From: Anaerolineae bacterium
GTDB taxonomy: Bacteria > Chloroflexota > Anaerolineae > B4-G1 > DUEL01
Assembly: GCA_025060135.1 (NCBI GenBank)
Contig: JANXCY010000017.1
Location: 1 to 42,170, forward strand
Direction of reading: 5' to 3'
Length of the DNA stretch: 42,170 nt
Shown here: positions 1-8,173 of the stretch, in pieces
How positions within the stretch are numbered: the first letter of the stretch is position 1
Layout: the number at the start of each line of letters is the position of its first letter
Translations under genes and position numbers: made by a program
Notes under the pieces: generated by a model
What the model saw: the letters and a program-made list of their open reading frames with translations, nothing else
Told to the model about the DNA's origin: nothing
The model's database searches: none

Positions 1-122
1 TCAGGTGTATTGGGTATATTTCCAGGTGTCCGATCTGATCGTTGGAGCAGTGGGGCTTCGTTGAAGATAAAGACACCAAAGGCCAGTATAAACATAGCCG
101 GGACAAGTAGTAGCTTTTTCAT
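1..122 (-). CDS. N-terminus of a secreted or membrane-anchored protein, cut by window edge
   Basis: An ATG at 122 follows AGGAGG with a 4-base spacer, and the frame stays open to the window edge (40 codons seen). The product starts MKKLLLVPAMFILAFGVFIF: two lysines, then about 17 hydrophobic residues, then a polar stretch (QRSDRTPGNIPNTP). This is the layout of a Sec signal peptide or single N-terminal anchor. No lipobox cysteine is visible. The function cannot be told from this piece. It lies beyond the terminator of the ribosomal operon, so it is probably a separate unit. Confidence 0.6.
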   Translation of the reverse strand, partial: MKKLLLVPAMFILAFGVFIFNEAPLLQRSDRTPGNIPNTP

Positions 123-459
123 CGTTCCTCCTCGTACGGTATGTTGGATGTGGCACCATCTACAACGATGGGGAATCTCTGGCATCCTAAGGGCTGGCCC
201 AGGGAGGAAGGCGCTGTGCATTGCTTCTCCCTGAATCGTTACCACTTTACGTGGATTGACCAACGCCCGATTGACCCGGGAAGTCGGTAATCCCAGGCAA
301 CATGCCATCGGTCAACGCAATGTTGATTTTTGGAGTTTTCGTATCCCCATGGAACTTTTCTGTACCACCACTAGATGCTGCCCAATTTATGATAACCCAT
401 TTGATGCCTGCCTGTCAATAACGGAAATCCACCATCATTTCTATACCGATTTCCCTACC
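123..459. other. Gene-free stretch
   Basis: This 337-base stretch holds no ORF with a ribosome site or recognisable product, no tandem repeat and no strong hairpin. It should contain the promoter of the secreted-protein gene that starts at 122, but I see no convincing -35/-10 pair. Confidence 0.4.
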
Positions 460-693
460 CTACAAACCCTTCTCCACCGCCCAGCGCACCGCCTCAGCCC
501 GGCTTTTTGCCCCCAGTTTCTCCAGTATCCGGCCCACGTGCTTCTCCACCGTGTGCTCGCTGAGGGAAAGCGCACCGGCAATCTCCCGGTTGCTCCTCCC
601 CTCCGCCATCAGCCTCAACACCTCCCACTCCCGCTCCGTCAACCCGCCCGGCCGCTCGCCCCGTGCCCAGGCCGCCAGTTTCCCGCACCGGAT
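460..693 (-). pseudogene. Remnant of LuxR-family regulator (HTH domain only)
   Basis: The frame encodes a linker ([11 protein letters not shown]) followed by a complete LuxR-type helix-turn-helix: [15 protein letters not shown], then [20 protein letters not shown], then the dimer helix, ending at TAA. In this family the domain sits at the C-terminus of a much longer protein with a receiver, PAS or ATPase part. Here an in-frame TAA at 694-696 removes everything upstream, and the only start is a TTG at 640-642 inside the domain with no good ribosome site. I read it as a decayed 3' fragment. A stand-alone 60-residue GerE-like protein is possible but less likely. Confidence 0.65.
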
Positions 694-757
694 TTATAAG
701 ATTGCTTCGGCGTCAAGACGCCGCCTCAATAACTGCGTCGCCTTTGCTAACAGAGAG

Positions 758-784
758 GTGCAAAAAGTGTCACCAATTTTGCAC
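758..784. promoter_or_regulatory. Perfect 8-bp inverted repeat, possible operator
   Basis: GTGCAAAA (758-765) and TTTTGCAC (777-784) form a perfect inverted repeat with an 11-base centre. It lies between the LuxR remnant and the operon terminator. The form suits a dimeric DNA-binding protein or a small hairpin; no owner is known from the sequence. Confidence 0.35.
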
Positions 785-796
785 TCTCCCAGTTCT

Positions 797-845
797 TCGA
801 AAGCAAAAGCCCTCCCGCAGGTTTTCCCTGCAGGAGGGCCTTTTC
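797..845 (-). terminator. Rho-independent terminator of the ribosomal superoperon
   Basis: Arms 809-821 and 827-839 pair in 12 of 13 positions (one C-A mismatch) around a 5-base loop. On the minus strand the stem is followed by TTTTGCTTT. It starts about 50 bases after the rpsI stop. T-rich sequence also follows on the plus side, so it may work in both directions. Confidence 0.85.
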
Positions 846-886
846 TTGGCCTTTCGCGGCCCTTCGTGTCCTTCGCTCCGTTCGCG

Positions 887-1288
887 CTACCGTTTGGTGT
901 ACTGCGGGGCCTTGCGGGCGCGCTTGAGGCCGGGCTTCTTGCGCTCTTTGACCCGCGCGTCGCAGGTTAAGAGCCCCTTCTGGCGCAGAAGTGGCCGCAA
1001 TTCGGGATCCACTTGGAGCAGGGCCCGCGCCAGACCCAGCCGCACCGCTCCGGCCTGACCGCTCATCCCGCCTCCCTTCACCTGTACGGAGACGTTGAAG
1101 CGGCCGTCCATCCCGGCGACCTTCAGCGGCTCCATCAGGCGTACCACGTCTATCTCGCGAACGAAATACTCCTGGAGGGGGCGGTCATTGACGATAAACT
1201 TCCCGTCGCCCCCGGGGTAGAGCCGTACCCGCGCGGTGGCCTCCTTGCGACGTCCCACACCCTCGTAATACTGTTGCTGTTCTGCCAT
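887..1288 (-). CDS. rpsI: 30S ribosomal protein S9
   Basis: Small-subunit protein S9; its C-terminal tail reaches the P-site tRNA. The 133-residue product (E. coli 130) has the signature YYEGVGRRKEATARVRL at the start, the GQAGAVRLGLARAL segment in the middle, and the ending PQYTKR, which is the typical basic tail closing in KR. It follows rplM by 18 bases, the usual L13-S9 pair, and is the last gene before the operon terminator. Confidence 0.97.
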   Translation of the reverse strand: MAEQQQYYEGVGRRKEATARVRLYPGGDGKFIVNDRPLQEYFVREIDVVRLMEPLKVAGMDGRFNVSVQVKGGGMSGQAGAVRLGLARALLQVDPELRPLLRQKGLLTCDARVKERKKPGLKRARKAPQYTKR

Positions 1289-1306
1289 CGGTTCTCTCCT
1301 CGTCCC

Positions 1307-1741
1307 CTACAACTCCAGCGGTTTCGGGTTCTGGGCCTGGTGAGGATGGTCCGGCCCGGCGTACACCTTCAGTTTCTTGAACATCCGCCGCCCCAGCGCG
1401 TTCTTGGGCAGCATGCCCCACACGGCGTACTCAATGACGCGCGTTGGGTGACGGGCCAGCATATCCCGCAAGCTGATCTGTTTGAACCCGCCCGGGTAGC
1501 CGGAATGGCGGTAGTAGAACTTCTGGGTCAGTTTGCGGCCCGTAACCCGGATTTTCTCGGCGTTGACGACAATGACGTAATCCCCCACATCTATCATTGG
1601 GGAGTAGATGGGCTTATGTTTGCCGCGCAGAATGCGGGCCACCTCCGTTGCCAGACGTCCCAGCGTTTTCCCGCTGGCGTCCACAACGAACCACTCCCGC
1701 TCCACTTCATCGGGTTTGGTGACGTACGTCTTCACACTCAT
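1307..1741 (-). CDS. rplM: 50S ribosomal protein L13
   Basis: Large-subunit early-assembly protein. Seen: [31 protein letters not shown], then the [12 protein letters not shown] and RMFKKLKVY regions typical of L13. I give the ATG at 1741 (144 aa). AAGGAG lies only 2 bases before it, while a GTG at 1735 has an 8-base spacer and would give exactly the 142 residues of E. coli L13, starting MKTYVTKP. The GTG may therefore be the true start. Confidence 0.95.
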   Translation of the reverse strand: MSVKTYVTKPDEVEREWFVVDASGKTLGRLATEVARILRGKHKPIYSPMIDVGDYVIVVNAEKIRVTGRKLTQKFYYRHSGYPGGFKQISLRDMLARHPTRVIEYAVWGMLPKNALGRRMFKKLKVYAGPDHPHQAQNPKPLEL

Positions 1742-1809
1742 TACTCCTTCAGAAAGAATCAAAGCATCAGGAATCAAAGGCTCGCTGGTTTTCCGCTACG
1801 ACATGCTCA

Positions 1810-2583
1810 CTACGAGCAGCCTGGCTCCCCTCGTGGTATTTCACAAACCTGCTCTGAATATCTTACTGCTATGAGGCAGAGGCCGTGCGGAGGTACAGCC
1901 GGCCCCGCCCGACGGCGATCGCCGGAGACCAGGATTTCGCGGAACGCCTCCACCGAAAGCCGCCCCAGACCGACTCGAATCATCGTGCCGACCAGGGTGC
2001 GAACCATCCGGTAGAGGAAAGCATTGGCTTCTATGTCAAAGTACAGCCAGGGCGGGGCGGCGTGCCACCCGGCATGCAGCACCCGCCGGATCGTGTTCTC
2101 CCCCTTCGGCGGGGTGCCGAAGGCAGCAAAGTCGTGCTCGCCGACCAGCAAAGCCGCCGCCGCCTGCATCGCCTCCACGTCCAGCGGCCAGGCGACATGA
2201 AAACTGGTCCGGCGGGCCAGCGGCGAACGGACAGGATGGTTGTAAATGGTGTACCGGTAGTGCCGGCTGAGCGCATCATACCGGGGGTGGAAGTCCGGCG
2301 GGGCCGGCGCCACCTCCCGTACCGCTACATCGGGTGGGAGGACCGCGTTCAGCGCCCGCAGGAGAGATGTCAGTGGATGCTTCCACTCCGTATCAAAGGC
2401 GATGACCTGTCCCTCGGCATGAACTCCCGTATCGGTGCGGCCGGCCGCCAGGATGGTAATGTCCTCACCCGTTACCTGCTCCAGTGCCCGCTCCAGGACC
2501 TCTTGGACCGTAGGCCCGTTCGTCTGTCGCTGGAAGCCCTGGTAGTTGGTGCCGTCATAGGCCACGACCGCCCGAACTCGCAT
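1810..2583 (-). CDS. truA: tRNA pseudouridine(38-40) synthase TruA
   Basis: Converts uridines 38-40 in the anticodon arm of tRNAs to pseudouridine. The 257-residue product has the N-terminal VAYDGTNYQGFQRQ motif, the catalytic aspartate (D51) in GRTDTGVHA, and the later FLYRMVRTLVGTM and APPHGL-like (VPPHGLCL) motifs. It lies between rplQ (11-base gap) and rplM, the common Gram-positive order rplQ-truA-rplM-rpsI, so it should be translated from the ribosomal transcript. Confidence 0.95.
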   Translation of the reverse strand: MRVRAVVAYDGTNYQGFQRQTNGPTVQEVLERALEQVTGEDITILAAGRTDTGVHAEGQVIAFDTEWKHPLTSLLRALNAVLPPDVAVREVAPAPPDFHPRYDALSRHYRYTIYNHPVRSPLARRTSFHVAWPLDVEAMQAAAALLVGEHDFAAFGTPPKGENTIRRVLHAGWHAAPPWLYFDIEANAFLYRMVRTLVGTMIRVGLGRLSVEAFREILVSGDRRRAGPAVPPHGLCLIAVRYSEQVCEIPRGEPGCS

Positions 2584-2594
2584 CTGATTCGTGA

Positions 2595-2996
2595 TTAGAC
2601 CAGTTCCAGCACCACCATGGGGGCCGCGTCGCCCTTGCGGGGGCCCAGTTTGGTGATGCGGGTGTACCCGCCGGGCCGGTTCTGGTAGCGCGGGGCGATC
2701 TCCTCAAAGAGTTTCTTGACCAGGTCCACCCGCTCCCCCTCGGGGGTGATGACCCAGCGGTTCAGGCGGGCCGCTGCCAGACGGCGGGCATGGATGCCAT
2801 AGGCGGGGTTACCGGATGCCAATCCCCGCTTGGCCAGGGTGATCAGTTTCTCCGCATGCCCGCGAATGGCCTCCGCCTTCGCTTCCGTCGTCTCTATCCG
2901 CTCGTGGTAAATCAACGCCGAGACCAGGTTCCGAAACAGGGCCCGGCGATGGCCGCTGGAACGATTCAGTTTCTTTCCTGCCACGCGATGTCGCAT
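2595..2996 (-). CDS. rplQ: 50S ribosomal protein L17
   Basis: Large-subunit protein near the exit tunnel. The 133-residue product (E. coli 127) begins [20 protein letters not shown], the family signature, followed by [14 protein letters not shown] and [10 protein letters not shown]-like ([13 protein letters not shown]) near the end. Its ATG lies 1 base after the rpoA stop codon, so translation is probably coupled. Confidence 0.97.
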   Translation of the reverse strand: MRHRVAGKKLNRSSGHRRALFRNLVSALIYHERIETTEAKAEAIRGHAEKLITLAKRGLASGNPAYGIHARRLAAARLNRWVITPEGERVDLVKKLFEEIAPRYQNRPGGYTRITKLGPRKGDAAPMVVLELV

Positions 2997-2997
2997 C

Positions 2998-3996
2998 TTA
3001 CAACTCTCCCGATTCTTCGGATTCCTCTTTCTCCGGTGGCTGAGGCAGATAGGTCAGGTACCCGGCCGCGCCCAGTTTTTCCATTAACTCTGCCATAGAC
3101 TTATCGCCAAAGTTACGGATGGTCCGGACTGCCTCGTCGCCCCGGCTGAGTACTTCCAGAACCTCTCCGACCCGCGAGATGCCCGCTCGCTTCAGGGCGT
3201 TGTAGACGCGCGCGGTCAGCCCCAGCGTTTCTATCGGGACCTCGTAGACCCGGGCCGGGATGCCCCGCTCCTCTTCACCCACCCACTCCGGCTCCTCCGT
3301 AATCCCGGCGATGAGCCGGAAGTGGGTGACCAGAATCCGGGCCGCTTCCTTGAGGGCTTCCAGCGGGCCGATACGGCCGTCGGTCCAGATTTCCATGTTC
3401 AGCCGGTCGTAGTTGGTCCGCTGGGCGACCCGGGCCCGTTCCACGTTGAACGCGACCCGCCGGACGGGACTGAACAGGGCGTCCACCGGCAGTTCGCCGA
3501 TAGACCGGCGCTCCCGCTCTTCGGCCGGAGAATACCCCCGTCCCCGCTCCACCGTGAACTCCATTTCCACCACCGCCTCCGAAGAATCGGTGGTGAAGAG
3601 GTAGAGGTCCGGGTTGAGAATCTCTATCTCCGGCGGTGCCTGGATGTCCCCGGCGGTCACCACGCCGTCCCCCCGGACGGAGAGGGCCATTCGCATCGGG
3701 CCGTCGCCGTCCATCTTCAGGCGCAGTTGCTTCACCTGAAGGAGAATTTGCATCACGTCCTCCCGCACATGCGGGATGGTCGCAAATTCATGCGGGACGT
3801 CGTAGATACGGACGGAGGTGACGGCCGCTCCGGGAAGGGAGGAGAGCAGGACCCGCCGCAGGGCGTTCCCCAGCGTGATCCCGTAGCCACTCTCCAGCGG
3901 GCCGATGACGAACCGGCCGTACTGCTGGGTCAGCACCTCTTTTTCAATTTTCGGCAAAACCGGTGCGGCAAATCGGGGTTCCCTCTGTGCAGTCAT
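2998..3996 (-). CDS. rpoA: RNA polymerase alpha subunit
   Basis: Alpha subunit, which nucleates RNA polymerase assembly and contacts UP elements. The N-terminal domain shows [20 protein letters not shown] and [13 protein letters not shown]. The C-terminal domain (about residues 255-320) has [18 protein letters not shown] and a helix-hairpin-helix-like [15 protein letters not shown]. At 332 residues it is near the usual 315-330. The ATG at 3996 is chosen over an in-frame GTG at 4002 that touches the rpsD stop; the two differ by two codons. It follows rpsD directly, as in many bacteria. Confidence 0.95.
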   Translation of the reverse strand: MTAQREPRFAAPVLPKIEKEVLTQQYGRFVIGPLESGYGITLGNALRRVLLSSLPGAAVTSVRIYDVPHEFATIPHVREDVMQILLQVKQLRLKMDGDGPMRMALSVRGDGVVTAGDIQAPPEIEILNPDLYLFTTDSSEAVVEMEFTVERGRGYSPAEERERRSIGELPVDALFSPVRRVAFNVERARVAQRTNYDRLNMEIWTDGRIGPLEALKEAARILVTHFRLIAGITEEPEWVGEEERGIPARVYEVPIETLGLTARVYNALKRAGISRVGEVLEVLSRGDEAVRTIRNFGDKSMAELMEKLGAAGYLTYLPQPPEKEESEESGEL

Positions 3997-4002
3997 CGCC
4001 AC

Positions 4003-4641
4003 CTACCGAGAGTAGTACTCCACGACCAGTTGTTCGTTGATCGGGATATCCACATGCTCCCGCCTGGGCATTCCCAGGACCCGGGCGGAAAGGTCCGCCG
4101 CGTCCAGGGAGAGCCAATCGGGAACCCTCCTCTCGTCCAGCATCTCGGCGCGTTCCTGGAAGTACGGCCGCCGGCGGCTCCCCTCCCGCACCGCGATCCG
4201 ATCACCGGGCCGGACCAGGTAGGACGGGATGGTAACCCGTCGGCCGTTGATGGTGAAGTGGCCGTGCTGAACCAGTTGGCGGGCCTGGGCGCGCGAGTCA
4301 GCGAAGCCCAGCCGGTAGACCACGTTGTCCAGACGGCGTTCCAGCAGGATGAGCAGGTTCTCACCGGTCAGGCCGGGGGTCCGCAGCGCCTCCCGGAAGT
4401 AGCGGCGGAACTGCCGCTCCATAATGCCGTAGACCCGCTTGACCTTCTGTTTTTCCCGCAACTGGCGGAAGTAGTCCGTGGGCTGTCCCCGCCGGAAGCG
4501 GGCCATCTGCCCGTGCTGCCCGGGCGGGTAATCCCGGCGCTCCAGGGCGCACTTGGGCGACATGCAGCGCGCGCCCTTCAGGAACAATTTCTGTCCTTCG
4601 CGACGACACAACCGACAAACTGGGCCTGTATATCTGGCCAT
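4003..4641 (-). CDS. rpsD: 30S ribosomal protein S4
   Basis: Primary 16S rRNA binder; S4-type RNA-binding domain at [28 protein letters not shown]. The N-terminus has four cysteines (CRLCRREG and the later CMSPKC), so this is the zinc-binding form. 212 residues (E. coli 206). I chose the ATG before [15 protein letters not shown] in the last ACGGAGT repeat unit lies 7 bases upstream and is the only good Shine-Dalgarno, so the repeat array appears to serve as ribosome site. Confidence 0.96.
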   Translation of the reverse strand: MARYTGPVCRLCRREGQKLFLKGARCMSPKCALERRDYPPGQHGQMARFRRGQPTDYFRQLREKQKVKRVYGIMERQFRRYFREALRTPGLTGENLLILLERRLDNVVYRLGFADSRAQARQLVQHGHFTINGRRVTIPSYLVRPGDRIAVREGSRRRPYFQERAEMLDERRVPDWLSLDAADLSARVLGMPRREHVDIPINEQLVVEYYSR

Positions 4642-4673
4642 ACCTTTACTCCGTACTCCGTATTCCGTGATTC
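4642..4673 (-). repeat. 7-bp tandem array (ACGGART) filling the rpsK-rpsD spacer
   Basis: On the minus strand three consecutive 7-base units, one ACGGAAT and two ACGGAGT, occupy most of this 32-base spacer. The last unit supplies GGAG at 7 bases from the rpsD ATG. Confidence 0.75.
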
Positions 4674-5069
4674 TTACACCCGGCGCTTCTTCGGCGGCCG
4701 GCAACCGTTGTGCGGGATGGGCGTCACATCGGTGATGGACCGAATTTTCAGCCCCGAGGCCTGCAGGGAACGGATGGCCGCTTCCCGCCCCGGGCCCGGC
4801 CCCTTGACCAGCACATCCACCTCGGTTACCCCGTTATCCAGGGCGTCTTTGGCCGCGCGCTGGGCAGCCTGACGGGCCGCGAAGGGCGTGCTCTTGCGGG
4901 AGCCCTTGAAGCCCACCAGCCCCGCGCTGGCCCAGTTAATGACGTTCCCCTGAGGGTCGGTGATGGTGATAATGGTGTTGTTGAAACTGGCGTGAATGTG
5001 GGCCACTCCGCGCGGGATCGCGCGGCGCACCCGCTGGGTAACTCTCCGACGTCTTTGAGCACGAGACAT
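4674..5069 (-). CDS. rpsK: 30S ribosomal protein S11
   Basis: Platform protein near the E-site and mRNA exit. 131 residues (E. coli 129). Seen: [58 protein letters not shown] and the end [18 protein letters not shown]. An upstream in-frame extension would run through a 7-bp repeat array and is not coding. The ATG at 5069 has GGAG 6 bases upstream, inside an ACGGAGT word. Confidence 0.97.
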   Translation of the reverse strand: MSRAQRRRRVTQRVRRAIPRGVAHIHASFNNTIITITDPQGNVINWASAGLVGFKGSRKSTPFAARQAAQRAAKDALDNGVTEVDVLVKGPGPGREAAIRSLQASGLKIRSITDVTPIPHNGCRPPKKRRV

Positions 5070-5084
5070 AGCCAACTCCGTAGA

Positions 5085-5138
5085 ACGTGAAACGTAAAGT
5101 GAAACGTGAAAAGTGAAACGTGAAAAGTGAAGCGTGAA
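5085..5138. repeat. 7-bp tandem array (RCGTGAA), rpsM-rpsK spacer
   Basis: Read on the plus strand, eight near-perfect units of consensus RCGTGAA follow one another; all are 7 bases except one of 5. The array fills the spacer almost from stop codon to ribosome site. A second array of the same family lies on the other side of rpsM. Confidence 0.8.
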
Positions 5139-5140
5139 TT

Positions 5141-5530
5141 TTACTTCTTCTTGGCGCCCCGGCGGCGGCCGCGACCGGGAACGGTCTTGCGTGGGCCTCG
5201 CTTGGTGCGCGCGTTCGTCCGCGTGCGCTGACCGCGTACCGGCAGATTCATCCGGTGGCGCAACCCGCGATAGCACCCGATTTCGATCAGGCGCTTGATG
5301 TTCATCTGCACCTCGCGCCGCAGGTCGCCCTCCACCTTGTACTCGCGGTCAATAATCTCGCGCAGGCGGGCCACCTCGGCCTCGCTGAGGTCCTTCACCC
5401 GTTTATCCGGGTCCACGCCAGCCTTGCGCAGAATCTGATTGCTCAGGCTGCGCCCGATGCCGTAGATATAGGTCAGACCAATCTCCACTCGTTTGTCTCT
5501 GGGCAGGTCTACACCGGCGATACGAGCCAT
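5141..5530 (-). CDS. rpsM: 30S ribosomal protein S13
   Basis: Head protein that forms intersubunit bridges with L5. 129 residues. Seen: [26 protein letters not shown] at the start, the helix-two-turn-helix region with [25 protein letters not shown]-like ending ([14 protein letters not shown]), and a basic tail [15 protein letters not shown] lies 4 bases before the ATG. Both flanking spacers are RCGTGAA arrays. Confidence 0.97.
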   Translation of the reverse strand: MARIAGVDLPRDKRVEIGLTYIYGIGRSLSNQILRKAGVDPDKRVKDLSEAEVARLREIIDREYKVEGDLRREVQMNIKRLIEIGCYRGLRHRMNLPVRGQRTRTNARTKRGPRKTVPGRGRRRGAKKK

Positions 5531-5548
5531 ACGTCCTCCGAATAGAAT

Positions 5549-5604
5549 ACGTAAAACGTGAAACGTGAAGCATGAAACGTGAAGCGTGAAAAGTGAAGCG
5601 TGAA
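5549..5604. repeat. Exact-period 7-bp array (RCGTGAA x8), rpmJ-rpsM spacer
   Basis: Eight contiguous 7-base units (8 x 7 = 56 bases) with consensus RCGTGAA, variants differing by one or two bases (for example GCATGAA, AAGTGAA). The array begins 1 base after the rpmJ stop in transcription order. Confidence 0.85.
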
Positions 5605-5605
5605 A

Positions 5606-5719
5606 TTAGCCCTGTCGCTGTTTATGCTTCGGGTTCTCGCAGATGACCCGAATCACGCCCTTGCGACGGATGATTTTGCACTTGGGACAGCGCCGCTTGA
5701 CAGACGGTGAGACTTTCAC
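5606..5719 (-). CDS. rpmJ: 50S ribosomal protein L36
   Basis: Smallest large-subunit protein, zinc-binding. The 37-residue product reads [14 protein letters not shown], then a basic stretch, then [12 protein letters not shown], giving the C-x2-C-x12-C-x4-H zinc site of the C+ form. GTG start with AGGAGG at a 5-base spacer. It precedes rpsM, its normal place, but the infA gene that commonly stands upstream of it is missing. Confidence 0.96.
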   Translation of the reverse strand: MKVSPSVKRRCPKCKIIRRKGVIRVICENPKHKQRQG

Positions 5720-5761
5720 GTTATCCTCCTGCTCTGATCCTGATACGTTCTTCCTCCACGC

Positions 5762-5992
<231 letters not shown>

Positions 5993-6020
5993 TCATACTC
6001 CACCGACGGACATTCTCTCA

Positions 6021-6272
6021 TCAAGGCACTTTGACCAGGGCTTCCTGAGCACGACGTTCCGGGATCATTGTCCGACTTTCCTCCACCTCTCCGGCAGGTC
6101 CCAGAAAGTCAAAAATGCTGACCTCCTCGTTGATTGCACACTTTTCCGGGTCCCAGACGATCATCGTCCGGTTCCGGCTGATTTCAAACTTCTCCCGCTC
6201 TCCCGGGTCTGCGTTATACAGCGTCGGAATCCACCAGAGCGGTACGGATGTTCTTTGAGACTCACTCACCAA
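6021..6272 (-). CDS. Hypothetical protein, 83 aa
   Basis: I do not recognise this product. It starts near TTG 6272 or GTG 6267-6269, overlapping the map stop codon, and ends 31 bases before the DUF433 gene. It is acidic, with VPLWWIPTLYNADPGEREKF, MIVWDPEKCAINEEVSIFDF and a C-terminal SRTMIPERRAQEALVKVP. No signal peptide, membrane segment or known motif is visible. Its tight fit between two same-strand genes supports it being real or recently real; there is no ATG near the 5' end. Confidence 0.5.
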   Translation of the reverse strand: MVSESQRTSVPLWWIPTLYNADPGEREKFEISRNRTMIVWDPEKCAINEEVSIFDFLGPAGEVEESRTMIPERRAQEALVKVP

Positions 6273-7047
6273 TCCCTTGCCCCATATGCCACGGCGTCAG
6301 TATCTCCGCCTCCCCGTCCCGGATCAGGACGGTGTGCTCAAAGTAGGCCGTCAGTTTGCCGTCTGCGGAGACGACGGTCCAGTGGTCAGGAAGGGTGCGC
6401 ACCCGGTAGTCGCCCGCCAGGACCATAGTCTCTATGGCAACGGTCATCCCCGGCCACAGCAGCGGGCCCCGTCCCGGCTCCCCGTGGTTGGGAATCTGTG
6501 GCGGCTCATGCATCTGCCGACCGATCCCGTGCCCGGTGTACTCCCGCACCACGTTGTAGCCCCGGGACTCCACGTAGTTCTGAATGGCGGCGGAGATGTC
6601 GCCGACGCGGTTCCCGGCCCGGGCCTGGGCGATCGCGGCGTAGAGGGCGCCCTCCGTCACTTCCAGCAGCCGCCGAGCCTCCGGGCTGACCTCTCCCACC
6701 GGCAGGGTGATGCCCGCATCGCCGTGATAGCCGTCATAGATGGCCCCGACGTCGATGCTGATAATGTCCCCTTCTTTCAGCACCCGGGGGCCGGGAATCC
6801 CGTGGACCAGTTCCTCATTAATGGACGCACAAATTGCTGCCGGAAAGGGGTGCGGGCTACCTGGCGGATAGCCTTTAAAAGACGGGATACCGCCCCGGCG
6901 CCGGATCAGTTCCTCCGCCTTCTCGTTCAACTCCGCCGTGGTGATGCCGGGCCTTACCCATTCCCGCATCCGTTCCAGGACCTCGGCGACGATCCGCCCG
7001 GCCCTGCGCATTTTTTCGATTTCGCCTGCTGACTTCAGTTGAATCAT
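6262..7047 (-). CDS. map: Methionine aminopeptidase type I
   Basis: Removes the initiator methionine from nascent proteins. 261 residues, pita-bread fold, with the metal ligands visible: two aspartates in ISIDVGAIYDGYHGDAGITLPVG, histidine in GHGIGRQMHEPP, glutamates in MTVAIETMVL and AYFEHTVLI. Starts MIQLKSAGEIEKMRRAGRIV, as in other type Ia enzymes. The secY-adk-map order is the usual spc tail. The sequence just upstream of its ATG is part of a short repeat, and only a weak GGTGA ribosome site is seen. Confidence 0.96.
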   Translation of the reverse strand: MIQLKSAGEIEKMRRAGRIVAEVLERMREWVRPGITTAELNEKAEELIRRRGGIPSFKGYPPGSPHPFPAAICASINEELVHGIPGPRVLKEGDIISIDVGAIYDGYHGDAGITLPVGEVSPEARRLLEVTEGALYAAIAQARAGNRVGDISAAIQNYVESRGYNVVREYTGHGIGRQMHEPPQIPNHGEPGRGPLLWPGMTVAIETMVLAGDYRVRTLPDHWTVVSADGKLTAYFEHTVLIRDGEAEILTPWHMGQGIGE

Positions 7048-7079
7048 TTCACCGCAGAGGACGCGGAGAACGCAGAGAT
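7048..7079. repeat. Short degenerate repeat (about 9-bp ACGCAGAGA-type words)
   Basis: The adk-map spacer carries CCGCAGAGG, ACGCGGAGA and ACGCAGAGA in a row, ending directly at the map start codon. A related sequence, partly inverted, lies upstream of mutM (31608-31662). Confidence 0.6.
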
Positions 7080-7095
7080 AACCGGTCCGTTTGTT

Positions 7096-7785
7096 TTACA
7101 ACTCTCCGGCGCTCTCCACGGTGAGAGAGCCGCAGGCGTTCCCCACGGCCGCCCGCAGGTCGGCCTGGACGTCTTCTATGGACTGCTCGCCGTCTATCTC
7201 CACCAGCAGGCCAGCCCGGCGGTAGTATTCCACCAATGGCGCCGTCTGTTCCTGATAGACTTTCAGGCGGCGGCGGTGGGCCTCTTCGGTCTCGTCGGGA
7301 CGCTGGTAGAGTTCGCCCCCGCAGGCATCGCACACTCCGGCCTTCTTCGGCGGGTTGAACAGGGTGTGGTAAACCGCTCCGCAGTTCCGACAGGTCCAGC
7401 GGCCTGCCAGTCGGGCCAGGGCTACCTCCTCCCGCACCCGAATGAAGGCGACCATATCCAGCGCGGTTCCGTTCCCCCGCAGGAGACGCTCCAGCGCTTC
7501 CGCCTGGGCAACGGTACGCGGAAAGCCGTCCAGGATGAAGCCTTTGGTGCAATCCGGGCGGGCGATCCGCTCGGCGACCATACCGATGGTCACCTCATCG
7601 GGCACCAGGTCGCCCCGCTCCATGTAGGCCCGCGCCTGGCGGCCCAGGTCCGTTCCCTTATCCAGGTGCTCCCGAAAGAGGTCCCCGCTGGCGACGTGCG
7701 GGACCCCCAGCGCCTGGGCCAGTTGCTCTGCCTGCGTACCCTTGCCCGCTCCGGGCATGCCCAGAAGGACGATTCGGCAGCCCAT
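7096..7785 (-). CDS. adk: Adenylate kinase
   Basis: Interconverts ATP + AMP and 2 ADP. 229 residues. The P-loop GMPGAGKGT is at residues 9-17, the AMP-binding region has ASGDLFREHL, and GFILDGFPRTVAQAEAL follows. The lid is the long zinc form, with CRNC and CDAC pairs around YHTLFNPP. The ATG before GCRIVLLG (7785) has GGAG 7 bases upstream. It starts 4 bases after the hepT stop; in ordinary spc operons it would directly follow secY. Confidence 0.96.
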   Translation of the reverse strand: MGCRIVLLGMPGAGKGTQAEQLAQALGVPHVASGDLFREHLDKGTDLGRQARAYMERGDLVPDEVTIGMVAERIARPDCTKGFILDGFPRTVAQAEALERLLRGNGTALDMVAFIRVREEVALARLAGRWTCRNCGAVYHTLFNPPKKAGVCDACGGELYQRPDETEEAHRRRLKVYQEQTAPLVEYYRRAGLLVEIDGEQSIEDVQADLRAAVGNACGSLTVESAGEL

Positions 7786-7789
7786 AAAC

Positions 7790-8173
7790 TTACTCCGACT
7801 CCTGGGCCAGGTCGGCCAGCATTTTCTCAACCGTCTGCTCCAGAACACCGATGTGATAGGCGCACACCGAATATACTACCTCGGTATCCAACTGAAAATA
7901 ATGATGAGCCAGCATATCCCGCATCCCCATAACCTCTTTCCACTCTACCTGAGGATACCGAGGAAGTAGAGTTCCTCCCGTAATCTTATCTAGCTGCTTG
8001 ACACTCTCTCCAATGGCAATCAATTGCATACAAATGGCATCCAGTTTTTCTAAACCCTCATCAGAACTGAGAAAATCCTCTGGCGATGAGATAGCAGCAA
8101 ACCGTTTTGCGATCACCCGCGTGGATTCCAAAATGTGTTGCAGAACATCCCTGACCAGTTCCTGGTCATACAT
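7790..8173 (-). CDS. HepT-like HEPN ribonuclease toxin
   Basis: 127-residue all-helical HEPN protein (DUF86/HepT family). It carries the motif R-x4-H-x-Y exactly: R85, H90, Y92 in RDMLAHHYF. In characterised HepT-MntA systems this motif is the RNase centre, and the tyrosine is AMPylated by the MntA antitoxin (family knowledge). ATG 8173 overlaps the end of the mntA-like gene by 8 bases, and the stop lies 4 bases before adk. It therefore sits inside the spc operon between secY and adk. No truncation or frameshift is seen, so it may be active. Confidence 0.9.
   Translation of the reverse strand: MYDQELVRDVLQHILESTRVIAKRFAAISSPEDFLSSDEGLEKLDAICMQLIAIGESVKQLDKITGGTLLPRYPQVEWKEVMGMRDMLAHHYFQLDTEVVYSVCAYHIGVLEQTVEKMLADLAQESE

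Noticed and set aside
5085-5604. CRISPR array at the regular repeats around rpsM
   Set aside because: Units are 7 bases without spacers, so these are tandem micro-repeats. No CRISPR array or cas gene is visible in the window.
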